DNA of 64,000 nt. Source: an uncultured Oscillospiraceae bacterium (GTDB taxonomy: Bacteria > Bacillota > Clostridia > Oscillospirales > Oscillospiraceae). Below are positions 53,157 to 62,450 of the stretch, piece after piece. Made by a program: the position numbers and the translations under genes. The notes under the pieces were generated by a model. The model saw only the letters and a list, made by a program, of their open reading frames with translations. It had not been told where the DNA came from and did no database searches. Location: NCBI GenBank assembly GCA_910579485.1, contig CAJTVO010000002.1, positions 1 through 64,000 of the forward strand, given 5' to 3'. Positions within the stretch are counted from its first letter, which is position 1; every line of letters begins with the position of its first letter.

Positions 53157-53857
53157 CAGCGCCTCCTGTCGCTGCCGCGTCCCGCGAAGATCAGGAGATA
53201 CCGCAGCAGCTGAAGCAGGCTCATGAGCAGGGCCGCCACATAGGTCAGGGCGGCGGCGGTGAGAACTTTTCTGGCCCCCTTCCGCTCGTCCTCGTCCAGA
53301 AGGGCCGTGCCGTCGATGGTCCCCAGGGCCCGTGCGGAGGCGTCAAACTCCACCGGCAGGGTCACCAGCTGGAACAGGGTGGTCAGACTGAACAGCACGA
53401 TCCCCACCAGGAACAGAGGCTGGGAATACAGGAAAAGCCCCAGCATCAGGGCGATAAACGCAAATTGGGACCCGAATTGGGTCACGGGAATGATGGCGGA
53501 GCGCACCCGCACCGGGCCGTAGCCCATGGCGTACTGCACGGCATGGCCCGCCTCATGGGCGGCAACCCCCACCGCCGCCACCGTGGCGGCGTTATATACC
53601 GGCTGAGAGAGATAGATGGTATTGTCCCGGGGGTCGTAGTGATCCGTCAGCTTCCCGGAGCAGGGGCGAATGGCCACATCGTGGACCCCGTGTGCCCGCA
53701 GTACCGCGTAGGCCGCCTGAGCGCCTGTGACGCCCCGGCGATTGCGCACCCCGCTGTATTTGTTGAAGCTGGAGCTGACCTTTATCTGGGCATACACGGA
53801 GAGGATCAGCACCGGTATCAGCAATATCCAGTAAATATAATCTTTGTAAAAGGGCAT
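53156..53857 (-). CDS. YugP-type zinc metallopeptidase (PF04298)
   Basis: 233 residues from the ATG at 53857 (AAGGAGG six bases upstream; a GTG six bases earlier is also in frame). Membrane helices at about 6-24, 120-140 and 145-168 and near the end; catalytic HEAGHAVQY around residue 101. Membrane-bound protease of unknown target. Found at this place between fmt and rsmB in many Clostridia. Confidence 0.88.
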   Translation of the reverse strand: MPFYKDYIYWILLIPVLILSVYAQIKVSSSFNKYSGVRNRRGVTGAQAAYAVLRAHGVHDVAIRPCSGKLTDHYDPRDNTIYLSQPVYNAATVAAVGVAAHEAGHAVQYAMGYGPVRVRSAIIPVTQFGSQFAFIALMLGLFLYSQPLFLVGIVLFSLTTLFQLVTLPVEFDASARALGTIDGTALLDEDERKGARKVLTAAALTYVAALLMSLLQLLRYLLIFAGRGSDRRR

Positions 53858-53871
53858 ATGCACCCTCCTTT

Positions 53872-54789
53872 TTACACGTTGACCGGGTGTCCCCGCAGAT
53901 AGTCCGCAGCGGCCATGCGCCGCCCGCCATCGGCCTGGAGCTCGGTGATCACCAGCGCCCTGCCGTCCCCGCAGGCCACGGCAACGCCGTCCCTATCTGC
54001 GGTGAGGATGGTCCCCGGCGCTTTACCGGCGGCGTCTCCTACATGGGCGCGAAATACCTTCCACCGCACTCCGGCCACGTCCGTAGAGGCGCAGGGCCAG
54101 GGGATCAGTCCCCGCACCTGGTTTACCAGGACCTGGGCGGGCTTCGTCCAGTCCAGAGGGGACATTTCCCGGGAAAGCATGGAGGCATATTGGTACTGGG
54201 GGCCGTAGACCTGAGGGATCCGGGGAGCCTCCCCCCGCTCCAGCAGGGCCAGGGCCTCGCTGGCGGCCTCGCCGCCCAACTCCGCCAGACGGGCGTAAAG
54301 CTGAGAGGCGTCCTCCTGGGGACCGATGGCCGTCTTTCTGGTCAGGAGGATATCTCCGGCGTCCAGCTCCGCCGCCATGTACTGGATGGTGACGCCGGTC
54401 TCATCGTCCCCGTTGAGCACCGCCCAGTTGATGGGCGCGGCCCCACGGTACTGAGGCAGGAGCGAGGAGTGGACGTTGATGATCGCCTGCTTCGGGATGT
54501 CCAGCAGGGCCTGTGGCAGCAGCTTCCCGTAGGCCGCCACCACGATCACATCGGGCTCCAGAGCCCGCAGCTCCTCCAGGACCGCCTCGTCCCGACAGGA
54601 TTCCGGCTGGTAAACGGGGATACTGCATGTAACGGCATATTCCTTTATAGGCGTTGGGACCAGCTTCATTCCACGGTTCTTGGGCTTGTCCGGTTGGGTA
54701 TAGACCGCCGCGACCTGCCATTTGTCCTCCACCAGGCGGCGCAGGACAGAAACGGCGAAATCCGGGGTCCCCATAAATACGACGCGCAT
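53872..54789 (-). CDS. fmt: Methionyl-tRNA formyltransferase
   Basis: 305 residues from the ATG at 54789. Formyl transfer residues are present: VVAAYGKLLP, NVHSSLLPQYRGAAPI (Asn-His) and the Asp in AELDAGDILL. C-terminal OB-like tRNA-binding domain. Follows def by two bases. Makes fMet-tRNA for initiation. Confidence 0.96.
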   Translation of the reverse strand: MRVVFMGTPDFAVSVLRRLVEDKWQVAAVYTQPDKPKNRGMKLVPTPIKEYAVTCSIPVYQPESCRDEAVLEELRALEPDVIVVAAYGKLLPQALLDIPKQAIINVHSSLLPQYRGAAPINWAVLNGDDETGVTIQYMAAELDAGDILLTRKTAIGPQEDASQLYARLAELGGEAASEALALLERGEAPRIPQVYGPQYQYASMLSREMSPLDWTKPAQVLVNQVRGLIPWPCASTDVAGVRWKVFRAHVGDAAGKAPGTILTADRDGVAVACGDGRALVITELQADGGRRMAAADYLRGHPVNV

Positions 54790-54791
54790 AC

Positions 54792-55298
54792 TCACTGCTC
54801 CCCTCTCCGGGCTTCCTCCTCCTCGTAGAAGGCCTCGACCTCCTCCTCGGTGAGGAAGTGGTCGATATGCTCCACATAGAGGTGCCCGTTCAGATGCTCG
54901 ATCTCGTGGCAGAAGCACCGGGCCATCAGGCCCTCACCCTCCGCCTCGAACCAGTTGCCATACCGGTCCTGGGCCTTGATGCGCACGCGGTTGGGCCGGG
55001 TCACCATGCCCCACTTGCCGGGGACGCTGAGGCATCCCTCGGGGCCTCTCTGCTCCCCGGACTCCTCCAGGATCTCCGGGTTCACCAGCTCCATCATTTT
55101 GTCGTCGTCGTCCAGGATCACCACCGCCCGGCGGAGGATGCCCACCTGCGGGGCGGCCAGCCCCGCCCCCTGGGCCTCCGACAGGGTCTCCTGCATGTCA
55201 TCCAGCAGGATGTGCAGGCGCTTATTGAAATCCGTTACCGTGCGGCACTGCTTTGCCAGGCGGTCGTCACCTTGGGTGACGATTCTTCTGATTGCCAT
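54792..55298 (-). CDS. def: Peptide deformylase
   Basis: 168 residues. The three motifs GAGLAAPQ, EGCLSVPG (metal Cys) and HEIEHLNG (HExxH) are intact. The C-terminus is longer than usual and strongly acidic (EEEVEAFYEEEEA). Removes the formyl group from new proteins. Upstream of fmt in the usual order. Confidence 0.97.
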   Translation of the reverse strand: MAIRRIVTQGDDRLAKQCRTVTDFNKRLHILLDDMQETLSEAQGAGLAAPQVGILRRAVVILDDDDKMMELVNPEILEESGEQRGPEGCLSVPGKWGMVTRPNRVRIKAQDRYGNWFEAEGEGLMARCFCHEIEHLNGHLYVEHIDHFLTEEEVEAFYEEEEARRGEQ

Positions 55299-55398
55299 TG
55301 TTATTTTATCCTCCTACTGGCGGTAATAAACGAAAATTATGCACGCTTCCCTCACGCAGGGGAATAGCCGTTTCTCGGGCTTCCTGATAAGCTGAAAA

Positions 55399-55779
55399 CT
55401 ATCGTTCACAAAACAGCTCGATCTCTTCTCCCAAAGGGCCGGTGCAGAACGCCATCCGGATGGGATATGGCGGTGCAGAGCCGATCACCACATCCGTTGG
55501 TTCCACAAAGACTTCATACCCGGCCATTTTGATCTGATCGGAGAGCTCGTCCACATGATCTGTAAGCAATGCTACATGGCGGATGGCGCCTTTTGCGCGC
55601 TCACCTTCACCGTTACAGAATATTTCTATGAATCCATTACCGGTATCGATCATGATGCCATCCGGCCATTCCCGGCATATGGACAAGCCCAAAGTGCCGG
55701 TATAAAAATCCTTGGCGCGGTCAAAATCTTCTTTCGCCGCACATTTCATGGAAATGTGATGGATACCCTTTATCAACAT
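55399..55779 (-). CDS. VOC (glyoxalase-like) protein, inserted between priA and def
   Basis: 126 residues from the ATG at 55779 (GGAGG upstream). Two beta-alpha-beta-beta-beta modules with metal-type residues His (GIHHISMKC), Glu (FIEIF), His (RHVALLTD) and Glu (EIELF). Metal-dependent lyase, dioxygenase or binding protein; substrate unknown. AT-richer than the operon around it. Confidence 0.85.
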   Translation of the reverse strand: MLIKGIHHISMKCAAKEDFDRAKDFYTGTLGLSICREWPDGIMIDTGNGFIEIFCNGEGERAKGAIRHVALLTDHVDELSDQIKMAGYEVFVEPTDVVIGSAPPYPIRMAFCTGPLGEEIELFCER

Positions 55780-55871
55780 CCATTCCTCCAAATCCCCCGG
55801 CCTGCCAGCCGCCTCCAGTCGAAACGCAAGCTATCCGGGCAGTTGACGCCTGCCCCTTCCCAGGTAACAGC

Positions 55872-58325
55872 TCAATCCTCCGCGTTGCAGTCCACGAACA
55901 GGTTCATCCCCCGGTTCTCCTTCTGCTGATGGAAGGCGCGCAGATAATACGAGAGCAGCTCCCGGGTGGTGTGGTCGTTCTTCCCCACCCAGAAGACCCG
56001 GTAGCGGTAGCGGTTGTTCACCTTCACCACCGGAGCGGGGGCGGGACCCAATATCTCCACCGCCATATTGGCCGCCGTGGGATAGCGGACCCCGGCGCGC
56101 ATGGACTCCCGCAGCTGGGCGGCGGCCCGGAGCACCCCGCCCTCCTCCGGCCCGGAGACCGTCAGCGTGAAAATGTCCGCGAAGGGCGGATACCGCCGGG
56201 CCCGGCGGATGCGGATCTCCCCGGCGTAAAAGCTGTTGTAGTCCTGGGCGGCGGCGCTGGTGATGACCTCGTTGTCCGGAGTGAAGGTCTGGATCACCGC
56301 CCGGCCGTCCTTGCTCCCCCGGCCCGCCCGGCCCACCACCTGGGTCAGCAGGCTGAAGGTCCGCTCGGCGGCGTGGTAGTTGTCCACGTACAGGCTCAGG
56401 TCCGCCGACACCACGCCCACCAGGGTCACGTCTTCAAAATCCAATCCCTTGGCCACCATCTGGGTGCCAAGAAGGATGGGTATCTTTTCCTTCTCAAATT
56501 TGTCCAGCAGCGCCTCGTGGTTGCCGGACACCGTGTCCGCGTCCATCCGCAGGACGTTCGTGCCGGGGAACAGGGCGTTCAGCTCCTCCTCCACCTTCTG
56601 GGTGCCCGCGCCGATCTGCTTGATGATGCCGCCGCACTCCGGGCAGCGGTCCGGGGCGCGTTCCGAGTGGCCGCAGTAGTGGCACATCAGCCGCCCGTTG
56701 GCGCTGTGATAAGTCAGGGGCACGCTGCACCGGGGGCACTGGGGCGCTTCGCCGCACTCGCCGCACAGCAGCATCCGGCTGGCGCCGCGACGGTTGAGGA
56801 ACAAGATGCTCTGCTCCCCCCGCCGCAGGTTCTCCTCCAGCTCCCGGCGCAGGGGCCCGCCGATCATGCCGCTGTTTCCGGCGCGGACCTCCTCCCGCAT
56901 GTCGGCGATGACCACCCTGGGCAGGGGCTGCCGGTTGAACCGGGAGCGGAGGATCATTTTTTGGTACACCCCCCGCTGGGCCTGATAGGTGGTCTCCACC
57001 GACGGCGTGGCGGAGCCCAGCACCAGCACCGCGTTCTGCTGGGTACACAGGAACTTGGCCACGTCCCGGGCGTGATACCGGGGCGGGTTCTCGGACTGGT
57101 AGCTGCTCTCGTGCTCCTCGTCCAGAATGATCATCCCCAAATTTTCCAAAGGGGCGAAGACCGCGCTCCGGGTCCCCAGAACGACGTCCACCTCTCCCCG
57201 GCGGATGCGCTTCCACTGGTCGTAGCGCTCCGTCATCCGCAGGCCGCTGTGGAGCATCACCACCCGACCCCCGAAGTAGGCGGTAAATTTTGCCATCATC
57301 TGGGGGGTCAGAGCGATCTCCGGCACCAGGATCATGCCCCGCCTGCCCCGGCGGACCACCTCCTGGAGGAGCCGGATGTATACCAGCGTCTTGCCGCTGC
57401 CGGTGACGCCGTAGAGCAGGGCGCAGGAGGCGCTCTCCCCGTCCAGCCGCTGCATGACGCCGTCATAGGCCGCCTGCTGCTCCTCGCTGAGGACGATGGG
57501 CGCGCCGTCCGCCGCCTCCGGCTTGGGCACCCGCAGGACCTCCGCCGGGGCGAGGGTGATGAGGCCGCTCTTTTCCAGGCTTTTCAGGGTCCGGGCGGTA
57601 GCGCCGGTGAAATAGCAGACATCCGTGGACAGCGCGCTCCCCATGGTACACAGCAGTTTTATCACCTCATACCGCATGGGGGCGCTGCGCTTTTTCAGCT
57701 CCACGGCGGCCATGGCCTCCTCGGCGCCGACTGCCAGAGACACCTGGCTGGCCCGCTTGTCGGAGACCTTCCGGTCGGCGGAGGACTCAATGGTCAAGAG
57801 CCCCCGCCGCTGCAGCTCCCTGGCCACGCCGGCGGCGCCGCTGCCGCAGGCCAGTCGCAGGGTCTCCAGCTCCGTGCTGCCGCCATGGGCGCACAGGGCC
57901 TCCAGAACCCGGCTCTCCCGGTCGTTGGCCCCGGAGACCAGGGCCGTCTCCCGATCCACGGACAGGGTGCATATCTCCCGCAGCCGGTACCAGAGCCCGG
58001 CGGGCAACAGCACCTTCACCGCCGTATACAGGGTGCAGAAATACCGTTCCCGGAGCCAGAGGGCCAGCTTGATCTGCTGGGGGCCGAGGACGCTCTCATC
58101 GTCCAGGACCTCGGTGACGGCCTTCAGTCCCTCCCGCTTGCCGTCCTGCCCCACGGTGAGAATAAAGCCCTCGCTGGTCCGGTTCCCTTTGCCGAAGGGA
58201 ACGGCGACCCGCACCCCGGGCCGTACCTTTCCGGCCAGCTTCTCCGGGATCAGGTAGTCATATGGCTTGTCGATGGCATAGGTTGCGGCGCTGACGGCTA
58301 CCCGCGCTACGCTGGCCAGCTCCAC
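55872..58325 (-). CDS. priA: Primosomal protein N' (replication restart helicase)
   Basis: 817 residues from a GTG at 58325, chosen because GGGGGGAG lies just upstream; another GTG nine codons earlier is in frame. 3'-end-binding domain, winged helix, helicase core with Walker A GVTGSGKT, DEEH box, GSATPS, a four-pair zinc region (CGECGEAPQCPRCS...CHYCGH...CPECGG) and VVGRAGR. Reloads the replisome at stalled forks. The usual neighbour coaBC is absent. Confidence 0.96.
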   Translation of the reverse strand: MELASVARVAVSAATYAIDKPYDYLIPEKLAGKVRPGVRVAVPFGKGNRTSEGFILTVGQDGKREGLKAVTEVLDDESVLGPQQIKLALWLRERYFCTLYTAVKVLLPAGLWYRLREICTLSVDRETALVSGANDRESRVLEALCAHGGSTELETLRLACGSGAAGVARELQRRGLLTIESSADRKVSDKRASQVSLAVGAEEAMAAVELKKRSAPMRYEVIKLLCTMGSALSTDVCYFTGATARTLKSLEKSGLITLAPAEVLRVPKPEAADGAPIVLSEEQQAAYDGVMQRLDGESASCALLYGVTGSGKTLVYIRLLQEVVRRGRRGMILVPEIALTPQMMAKFTAYFGGRVVMLHSGLRMTERYDQWKRIRRGEVDVVLGTRSAVFAPLENLGMIILDEEHESSYQSENPPRYHARDVAKFLCTQQNAVLVLGSATPSVETTYQAQRGVYQKMILRSRFNRQPLPRVVIADMREEVRAGNSGMIGGPLRRELEENLRRGEQSILFLNRRGASRMLLCGECGEAPQCPRCSVPLTYHSANGRLMCHYCGHSERAPDRCPECGGIIKQIGAGTQKVEEELNALFPGTNVLRMDADTVSGNHEALLDKFEKEKIPILLGTQMVAKGLDFEDVTLVGVVSADLSLYVDNYHAAERTFSLLTQVVGRAGRGSKDGRAVIQTFTPDNEVITSAAAQDYNSFYAGEIRIRRARRYPPFADIFTLTVSGPEEGGVLRAAAQLRESMRAGVRYPTAANMAVEILGPAPAPVVKVNNRYRYRVFWVGKNDHTTRELLSYYLRAFHQQKENRGMNLFVDCNAED

Positions 58326-58352
58326 GAGCTCTCCCCCCTGTCCTTCCTGCAC

Positions 58353-58380
58353 ACAAAAAGCGGCCGCGCCGCTCTTTTGT
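58353..58380 (-). terminator. Hairpin between rpoZ and priA
   Basis: AGCGGC-CGC-GCCGCT with flanking ACAAAA/TTTTGT arms; on the minus strand TTTTTGTG follows. It may attenuate transcription from rpoZ into priA. Confidence 0.65.
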
Positions 58381-58384
58381 GGGG

Positions 58385-58603
58385 TTATTCTACATCCTTG
58401 ATGTCGATATCTGACGCGGCGACGGACATCTTCCCGTCGGCCACCTCGTGGATCGCCAGGGTCACGGGCTTCACGTCCATCTTCTCGCCCATGTCCTCCG
58501 CCTCCTGGGCGATCTGGCGGGCCCGGCGAGCCACCACGTTCACCAGCAGGTAACGGTTGGGCACATTGGCGGTCAGCTTGTTCATAGCGGGATAGAGCAT
58601 CAT
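58385..58603 (-). CDS. rpoZ: RNA polymerase omega subunit
   Basis: 72 residues. MLYPAMNKL start and NRYLLVNVVARRARQIA match the omega core, which clamps the beta-prime tail. Between gmk and priA as in Bacillus, except for an inserted VOC gene. Confidence 0.93.
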   Translation of the reverse strand: MMLYPAMNKLTANVPNRYLLVNVVARRARQIAQEAEDMGEKMDVKPVTLAIHEVADGKMSVAASDIDIKDVE

Positions 58604-58638
58604 AATAACATCATTCCTTCTTGATAGATTTGAAATAT

Positions 58639-58989
58639 TTATGGTTTGGGAAAGCTTCTCAGATAAACGACATTGCCGTCCGGGTCGGCGAAGCTCATGT
58701 TGACCGCGCCCCAGGGACGGACGGCGGGCGGTTCGATGACCGCCGCGCCTAAGGATACTGCTCTTTGGTATTCTTTGTCAATATCATCGACGGTAAACGC
58801 GATGCACATATTCTGACCGGTACGGTTTCCCTGCTGGCCGTCATTATAGATCGTCAGCATGGTCTCCTCCGCGAGGATCGTCTGATGCACCTCATCATTG
58901 CTGCCGTTGTCGATGTCCAGCAAACTCTTGTAAAAGTCCGCGAGACGCACCACATGATTGGTCAAAATACAGACTTCGCCAAGTATCAT
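58639..58989 (-). CDS. VOC (glyoxalase-like) protein, inserted between gmk and rpoZ
   Basis: 116 residues, GAGGTGAG before the ATG. One VOC domain with ILTNHVVRLADFYKSLL, IAFTVDDIDKEYQRAVSLGA and SFADPDGNVVYL. The first metal His is in NHV, but the matching Glu positions are weak, so it could be a binding protein (bleomycin-type) rather than an enzyme. Codon use differs from the operon. Confidence 0.82.
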   Translation of the reverse strand: MILGEVCILTNHVVRLADFYKSLLDIDNGSNDEVHQTILAEETMLTIYNDGQQGNRTGQNMCIAFTVDDIDKEYQRAVSLGAAVIEPPAVRPWGAVNMSFADPDGNVVYLRSFPKP

Positions 58990-59124
58990 CGCCTCTCACC
59001 TCGCATTGTTCTGAAAGCGCGGATAAAGGCATCTCTTCTTGTATCGGTCCCATCCCTTATCCAGATAACCAAATCTCTGCAATTTTTTTCGCATAACGGT
59101 GGTTTTCTCCCACCGCCGGCCTCC

Positions 59125-59718
59125 TCACTGGTCGATCAGCGCGATCCGTTCGTCCGGGCGGCAGTGTTCGGCGCTCATAATAGCCCGTATCTCGTCCACA
59201 GCGTGATCCACGGTATCGTTGATGACAAAGTAGTCAAAATCCTTAGCGGCTGCAAATTCCTCCCTGCCTCGGGCCAGACGGGATCTCACCTTCTCCATAT
59301 CCTCGGTGCCCCGGCCGATGAGCCGCCGCTCCAGCTCCGCCCAGCTGGGGGGAGCCACGTAGATGCGCACCGTCTCGGGCCGCTTCCGCTTCACCTGCTC
59401 CGCGCCCTGGATCTCGATGTCCAGCAGCACATCCCGGCCCTGCTCCATGGCCTTGTCCACGTATATCCTGGGCGTTCCATAACGGTTGCCAACGAACTGT
59501 GCGTGTTCCAGGAACTGATCCTCCTCGATCCACTTCTCAAACTGCTCCATGGACAGAAAGTGGTAGTGTACCCCGTCCACCTCCCCGCGCCGGGGGGCGC
59601 GGGTGGTGGCGGACACGGAAAAGTACAGCGACGGATCGCTGGCCAGCAGCCGTGCTACCACGGTGCCCTTCCCCACGCCGGAAGGGCCGCAGATGATAAA
59701 CGTCTTTCCTCTTCTCAT
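59125..59718 (-). CDS. gmk: Guanylate kinase
   Basis: 197 residues. P-loop GPSGVGKGT (11-19), GMP-binding SATTRAPRRGEVDGVHYHF, LID region. Converts GMP to GDP with ATP. The start overlaps the remA stop by four bases. Confidence 0.97.
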   Translation of the reverse strand: MRRGKTFIICGPSGVGKGTVVARLLASDPSLYFSVSATTRAPRRGEVDGVHYHFLSMEQFEKWIEEDQFLEHAQFVGNRYGTPRIYVDKAMEQGRDVLLDIEIQGAEQVKRKRPETVRIYVAPPSWAELERRLIGRGTEDMEKVRSRLARGREEFAAAKDFDYFVINDTVDHAVDEIRAIMSAEHCRPDERIALIDQ

Positions 59719-59987
59719 TCTACATCCTCCAACACTGTCGGGTCCACCCCGAACCGGGGGGCCAGCTTCTCCAGCGGCAGGCCGGACAGGATCACATGGT
59801 CGCTGTCCATCACCAGCACCGCCGCCGTCTTGCGTCCAAAGGTGGCGTCGATGAGCATACTCCGTTCCCGGGACTCCGCGATCAGCCGCTTCACCGGTGC
59901 GGAGTCCGGCCCTACTACGGCGATGAGGCGTCCGGCGGACACCATAGCCCCGTAGCCGATGCTCACCAGCTCGTTTTCCTTACTCAA
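59715..59987 (-). CDS. remA: RemA/DUF370 family regulatory protein
   Basis: 90 residues. Core SIGYGAMVSAGRLIAVVGPDSAPVKRLI and MLIDATFGRKTAAVLVMDSDHVILS match RemA, a ring-forming DNA-binding regulator of matrix genes in Bacillus. The start is a TTG overlapping the yicC stop; a GTG at 59966 is also possible. Standard position between yicC and gmk. Confidence 0.9.
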   Translation of the reverse strand: MSKENELVSIGYGAMVSAGRLIAVVGPDSAPVKRLIAESRERSMLIDATFGRKTAAVLVMDSDHVILSGLPLEKLAPRFGVDPTVLEDVE

Positions 59988-60867
59988 TGTTCTGCACCTG
60001 CTCCCGGATCTTCTCGATCTCCGCTTTCAGGTCCACCACGTCCCGGGCGATCTGCACGTCGCTGCACTTGGAGCCGATGGTGTTGGACTCCCGGTTGACC
60101 TCCTGGATGAGGAAGTCCAGCTTCCTCCCCACAGGCTCACCTCCCGCCAGCATCTCCCGGAGCTGGCTCAGGTGGCTGCGCAGGCGCACCGTCTCCTCGT
60201 CCACCGCCACCTTGTCGGCAAAGATGGCCGCCTCGGTCAATATCCGGCTCTCGTCGATCGTGGCACTCTGGAGGACCTCCTGCATCCGGGAGAGCAGCTT
60301 CTCCCGGTACTCCGCCACCGTCTGGGGGGAGCGCTCCTCCACCCGGCCGGTAATGGCCTCGATGGTGTCCAGGCGGCCCAGAACATCCTCAGCCAGCTTC
60401 CGGCCCTCGGTCTCCCGCATGGCGGCGTGGGCGGCAAGGGCCTCCTCCAGCACCGCGCACAGGTCGGCGGAGAGGGAGTCCAGGTCCTCCTCCGCCTTGG
60501 TGATGGTCAGCACATCCGGCAGGCGGGCCAGGTCGGTGGCATAGCAGCTGCTCTTCACCCAGCTGCCGCCCCCCAGGTCGTACAGCTTCTTCAGCGCCGC
60601 GATGTAGCTCTTCGCCAAAGGCTCGTTGACGGCCACCACCGTCTCCTCCGCTCCCAGGGAGTCCACGGTGACGAACACGTCCACCTTGCCCCGGCTGACG
60701 TTCTTCTGCACCAGGGACTTCACCGCGTCCTCGGCGAAAATGTAGGCCCTGGGCATCTTCACGGAGCAGTCCAGGTAGCGGTTGTTGACGCTGCGGACTT
60801 CCACGGTGATGTCACGCCCGTTCAGGGTCTTCCTCGCCCGGCCATAGCCGGTCATACTCTTGACCAA
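59980..60867 (-). CDS. yicC: YicC family endoribonuclease
   Basis: 295 residues from a TTG (family proteins begin M-I/V-K-S-M-T-G-Y-G, so this start fits). N-terminal SMTGYGRA and EVRSVNNRYLDC, C-terminal DUF1732 GRKLDFLIQEVNRESNTIGSKC. YicC proteins cleave certain small RNAs. First gene of the yicC-remA-gmk block. Confidence 0.92.
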   Translation of the reverse strand: MVKSMTGYGRARKTLNGRDITVEVRSVNNRYLDCSVKMPRAYIFAEDAVKSLVQKNVSRGKVDVFVTVDSLGAEETVVAVNEPLAKSYIAALKKLYDLGGGSWVKSSCYATDLARLPDVLTITKAEEDLDSLSADLCAVLEEALAAHAAMRETEGRKLAEDVLGRLDTIEAITGRVEERSPQTVAEYREKLLSRMQEVLQSATIDESRILTEAAIFADKVAVDEETVRLRSHLSQLREMLAGGEPVGRKLDFLIQEVNRESNTIGSKCSDVQIARDVVDLKAEIEKIREQVQNIE

Positions 60868-60923
60868 ATCTCTCTCCCCCTATTAATAGATCAGTATCGT
60901 CAGACGCGCGCCGCGTCTCAGCA

Positions 60924-61547
60924 TCAGAAGAACCGCATCCCGCCGCAGCCGCACAGGTTGCACAGCAGGTAGGTACACGCCAGCCGCCCGCACATATTGT
61001 CTCCGCCGCAGCCGGAGGAAAACACCTCGTAGCCCTCGGGACGGTAGCCCGCCTGGTTGTTCTCCACAAAGTTGAGGGCCTGCCGGAACTCCGGGTCCCC
61101 CGGGTCCATCTGGCAGGCGGTCTGATAGTACCGCCGGGCCTCGTCCACCCAGCCCCGGCGATAGCAAATGGTCCCCTTGAGAAAATTCCACTCGCCGTTG
61201 TGGTCCCCCATCCGGTCCAGGAGCTGCTCCGCCATGCCCAGGTCGTTGCGGTTGATGGCCATGCGCACCTGCTGGAAGGCGGGGTTTCCCGCCGTCCGCT
61301 GCTGGTACTGATAGCCGCCGTAACTCTGCTGGGCGTGCGCCGCTCCGCCGCTCCTGCCCCCCCGCTCCTGCTGGATGGCGTGGTAGGCGGCGTTGATCTC
61401 CTTCATCTTCTCCTGGGCCAGGTCGGCCAGGGGATTGTCGTGGTAGTTGTCCGGATGGTATTTACGGGCCAGGTCGCGGTAGGCCTTTTTGACCTCCTCG
61501 TCCGTGGCGGTGCTGGGGATGTTCAAGACTTCATAGGGGTCGGTCAT
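60924..61547 (-). CDS. J-domain protein with Cys-rich tail
   Basis: 207 residues from the ATG at 61547 (AAGGAGC). J domain 1-65 with the HPD motif in YHPDNYHDNP, a Gly/Gln/Tyr-rich linker (SYGGYQYQQR), a TPR-like middle (AEQLLDRMGDHNGEWNFLKGTICYRRGW) and a final stretch with six or seven Cys (CGGDNMCGRLACTYLLCN...CGCGG). Likely a co-chaperone for DnaK with a metal-binding or anchoring end. Overlaps the DUF5685 gene by four bases. Confidence 0.85.
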   Translation of the reverse strand: MTDPYEVLNIPSTATDEEVKKAYRDLARKYHPDNYHDNPLADLAQEKMKEINAAYHAIQQERGGRSGGAAHAQQSYGGYQYQQRTAGNPAFQQVRMAINRNDLGMAEQLLDRMGDHNGEWNFLKGTICYRRGWVDEARRYYQTACQMDPGDPEFRQALNFVENNQAGYRPEGYEVFSSGCGGDNMCGRLACTYLLCNLCGCGGMRFF

Positions 61548-62440
61548 AGCTGCTCCTTGTTTCTGGCCGCCATGCGGAACCCCGCATCGCCGGCTTGAAA
61601 TGTTCCCTCTAAAACGGCTCTCCCCACAAGAAAGAGCCCTTCGTAAACCACTGCGCGGATGATGGTGCTCCACACGCCGAAGTCCCAAAGCTCATAGGCC
61701 GCCGCCATCAGGCGGATGGAATGGTCCAGGGAGACGGTGAGCCCCTCCCGTGCCTCCTCCGTCAGCTCCCCGCCGGTGAGGCCGTAGCGGAAGATCAGAG
61801 GATTGTAACTGCCTGCGGAAAAGTCATCCGCCAGATCGTCGGCGGCGTCCACCAGGTATATCCACCGCCCCAGGTGGTACAGCAGCTGCTCCAGCACCCG
61901 CCGTTTCACCGGGTCTGGCACCTCCGCCGCCGCGGCGGCCAAAATTCCCGCAAAGGCGTCCGCCGGAAGGTCCAGGGAGTCGCACCGCGCCGCCTCCAGC
62001 TCCCCCAGCTGGGCCAGCCGCTCCCGGGTGATCCGGTCGAAGTCCGGCCTCCGCTCCGCCGCACGGCAGTAGGCGCTCTTCAGCGCCAGGGACGCGGCAC
62101 GGTACTTGCCCTTCCCCCTTCCGGGATCGGACAGGGCGTCCTGGATCTGCCACCAGGCGAGGATCACGCTCTCGTCCGCTGCCAGCTCCAGGGCCGGATT
62201 TCCCGGGTAATGGTCCCGCCCGGCAAAGGGGTGGGCGATACAGCGGCGATGGATCGATCCGGCGCCCTCTTCCGGCCATAGCAGGACCGCCAGAAAGGTA
62301 AAGTCGTAGTTGAGGATCATCCGCGCCGCCTGGCCGTACCGCTCCCCCAGGGCGCGGCACAGTCCGCAGTACACCGCGCCGAAGCGGGCCTTGTCCTCCT
62401 CCGAGAGCTTCGCCAGGGAGGGACGCACATAACCGAACAC
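61544..62440 (-). CDS. DUF5685 family protein
   Basis: 298 residues from a GTG. The start FGYVRPSLAKLSEEDKARF and YCGLCRALG are typical of DUF5685, a helical family seen in Firmicutes and Actinobacteria next to J-domain genes. Several His/Asp/Glu residues suggest a helical bundle; no function known. Translation of the J-domain gene is coupled to it. Confidence 0.8.
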   Translation of the reverse strand: MFGYVRPSLAKLSEEDKARFGAVYCGLCRALGERYGQAARMILNYDFTFLAVLLWPEEGAGSIHRRCIAHPFAGRDHYPGNPALELAADESVILAWWQIQDALSDPGRGKGKYRAASLALKSAYCRAAERRPDFDRITRERLAQLGELEAARCDSLDLPADAFAGILAAAAAEVPDPVKRRVLEQLLYHLGRWIYLVDAADDLADDFSAGSYNPLIFRYGLTGGELTEEAREGLTVSLDHSIRLMAAAYELWDFGVWSTIIRAVVYEGLFLVGRAVLEGTFQAGDAGFRMAARNKEQL

Positions 62441-62450
62441 CCGCCCCGCC

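Noticed and set aside
55929..58553. 874-codon plus-strand open frame opposite priA
   Set aside because: Shadow of priA; His/Gly/Gln-rich product.
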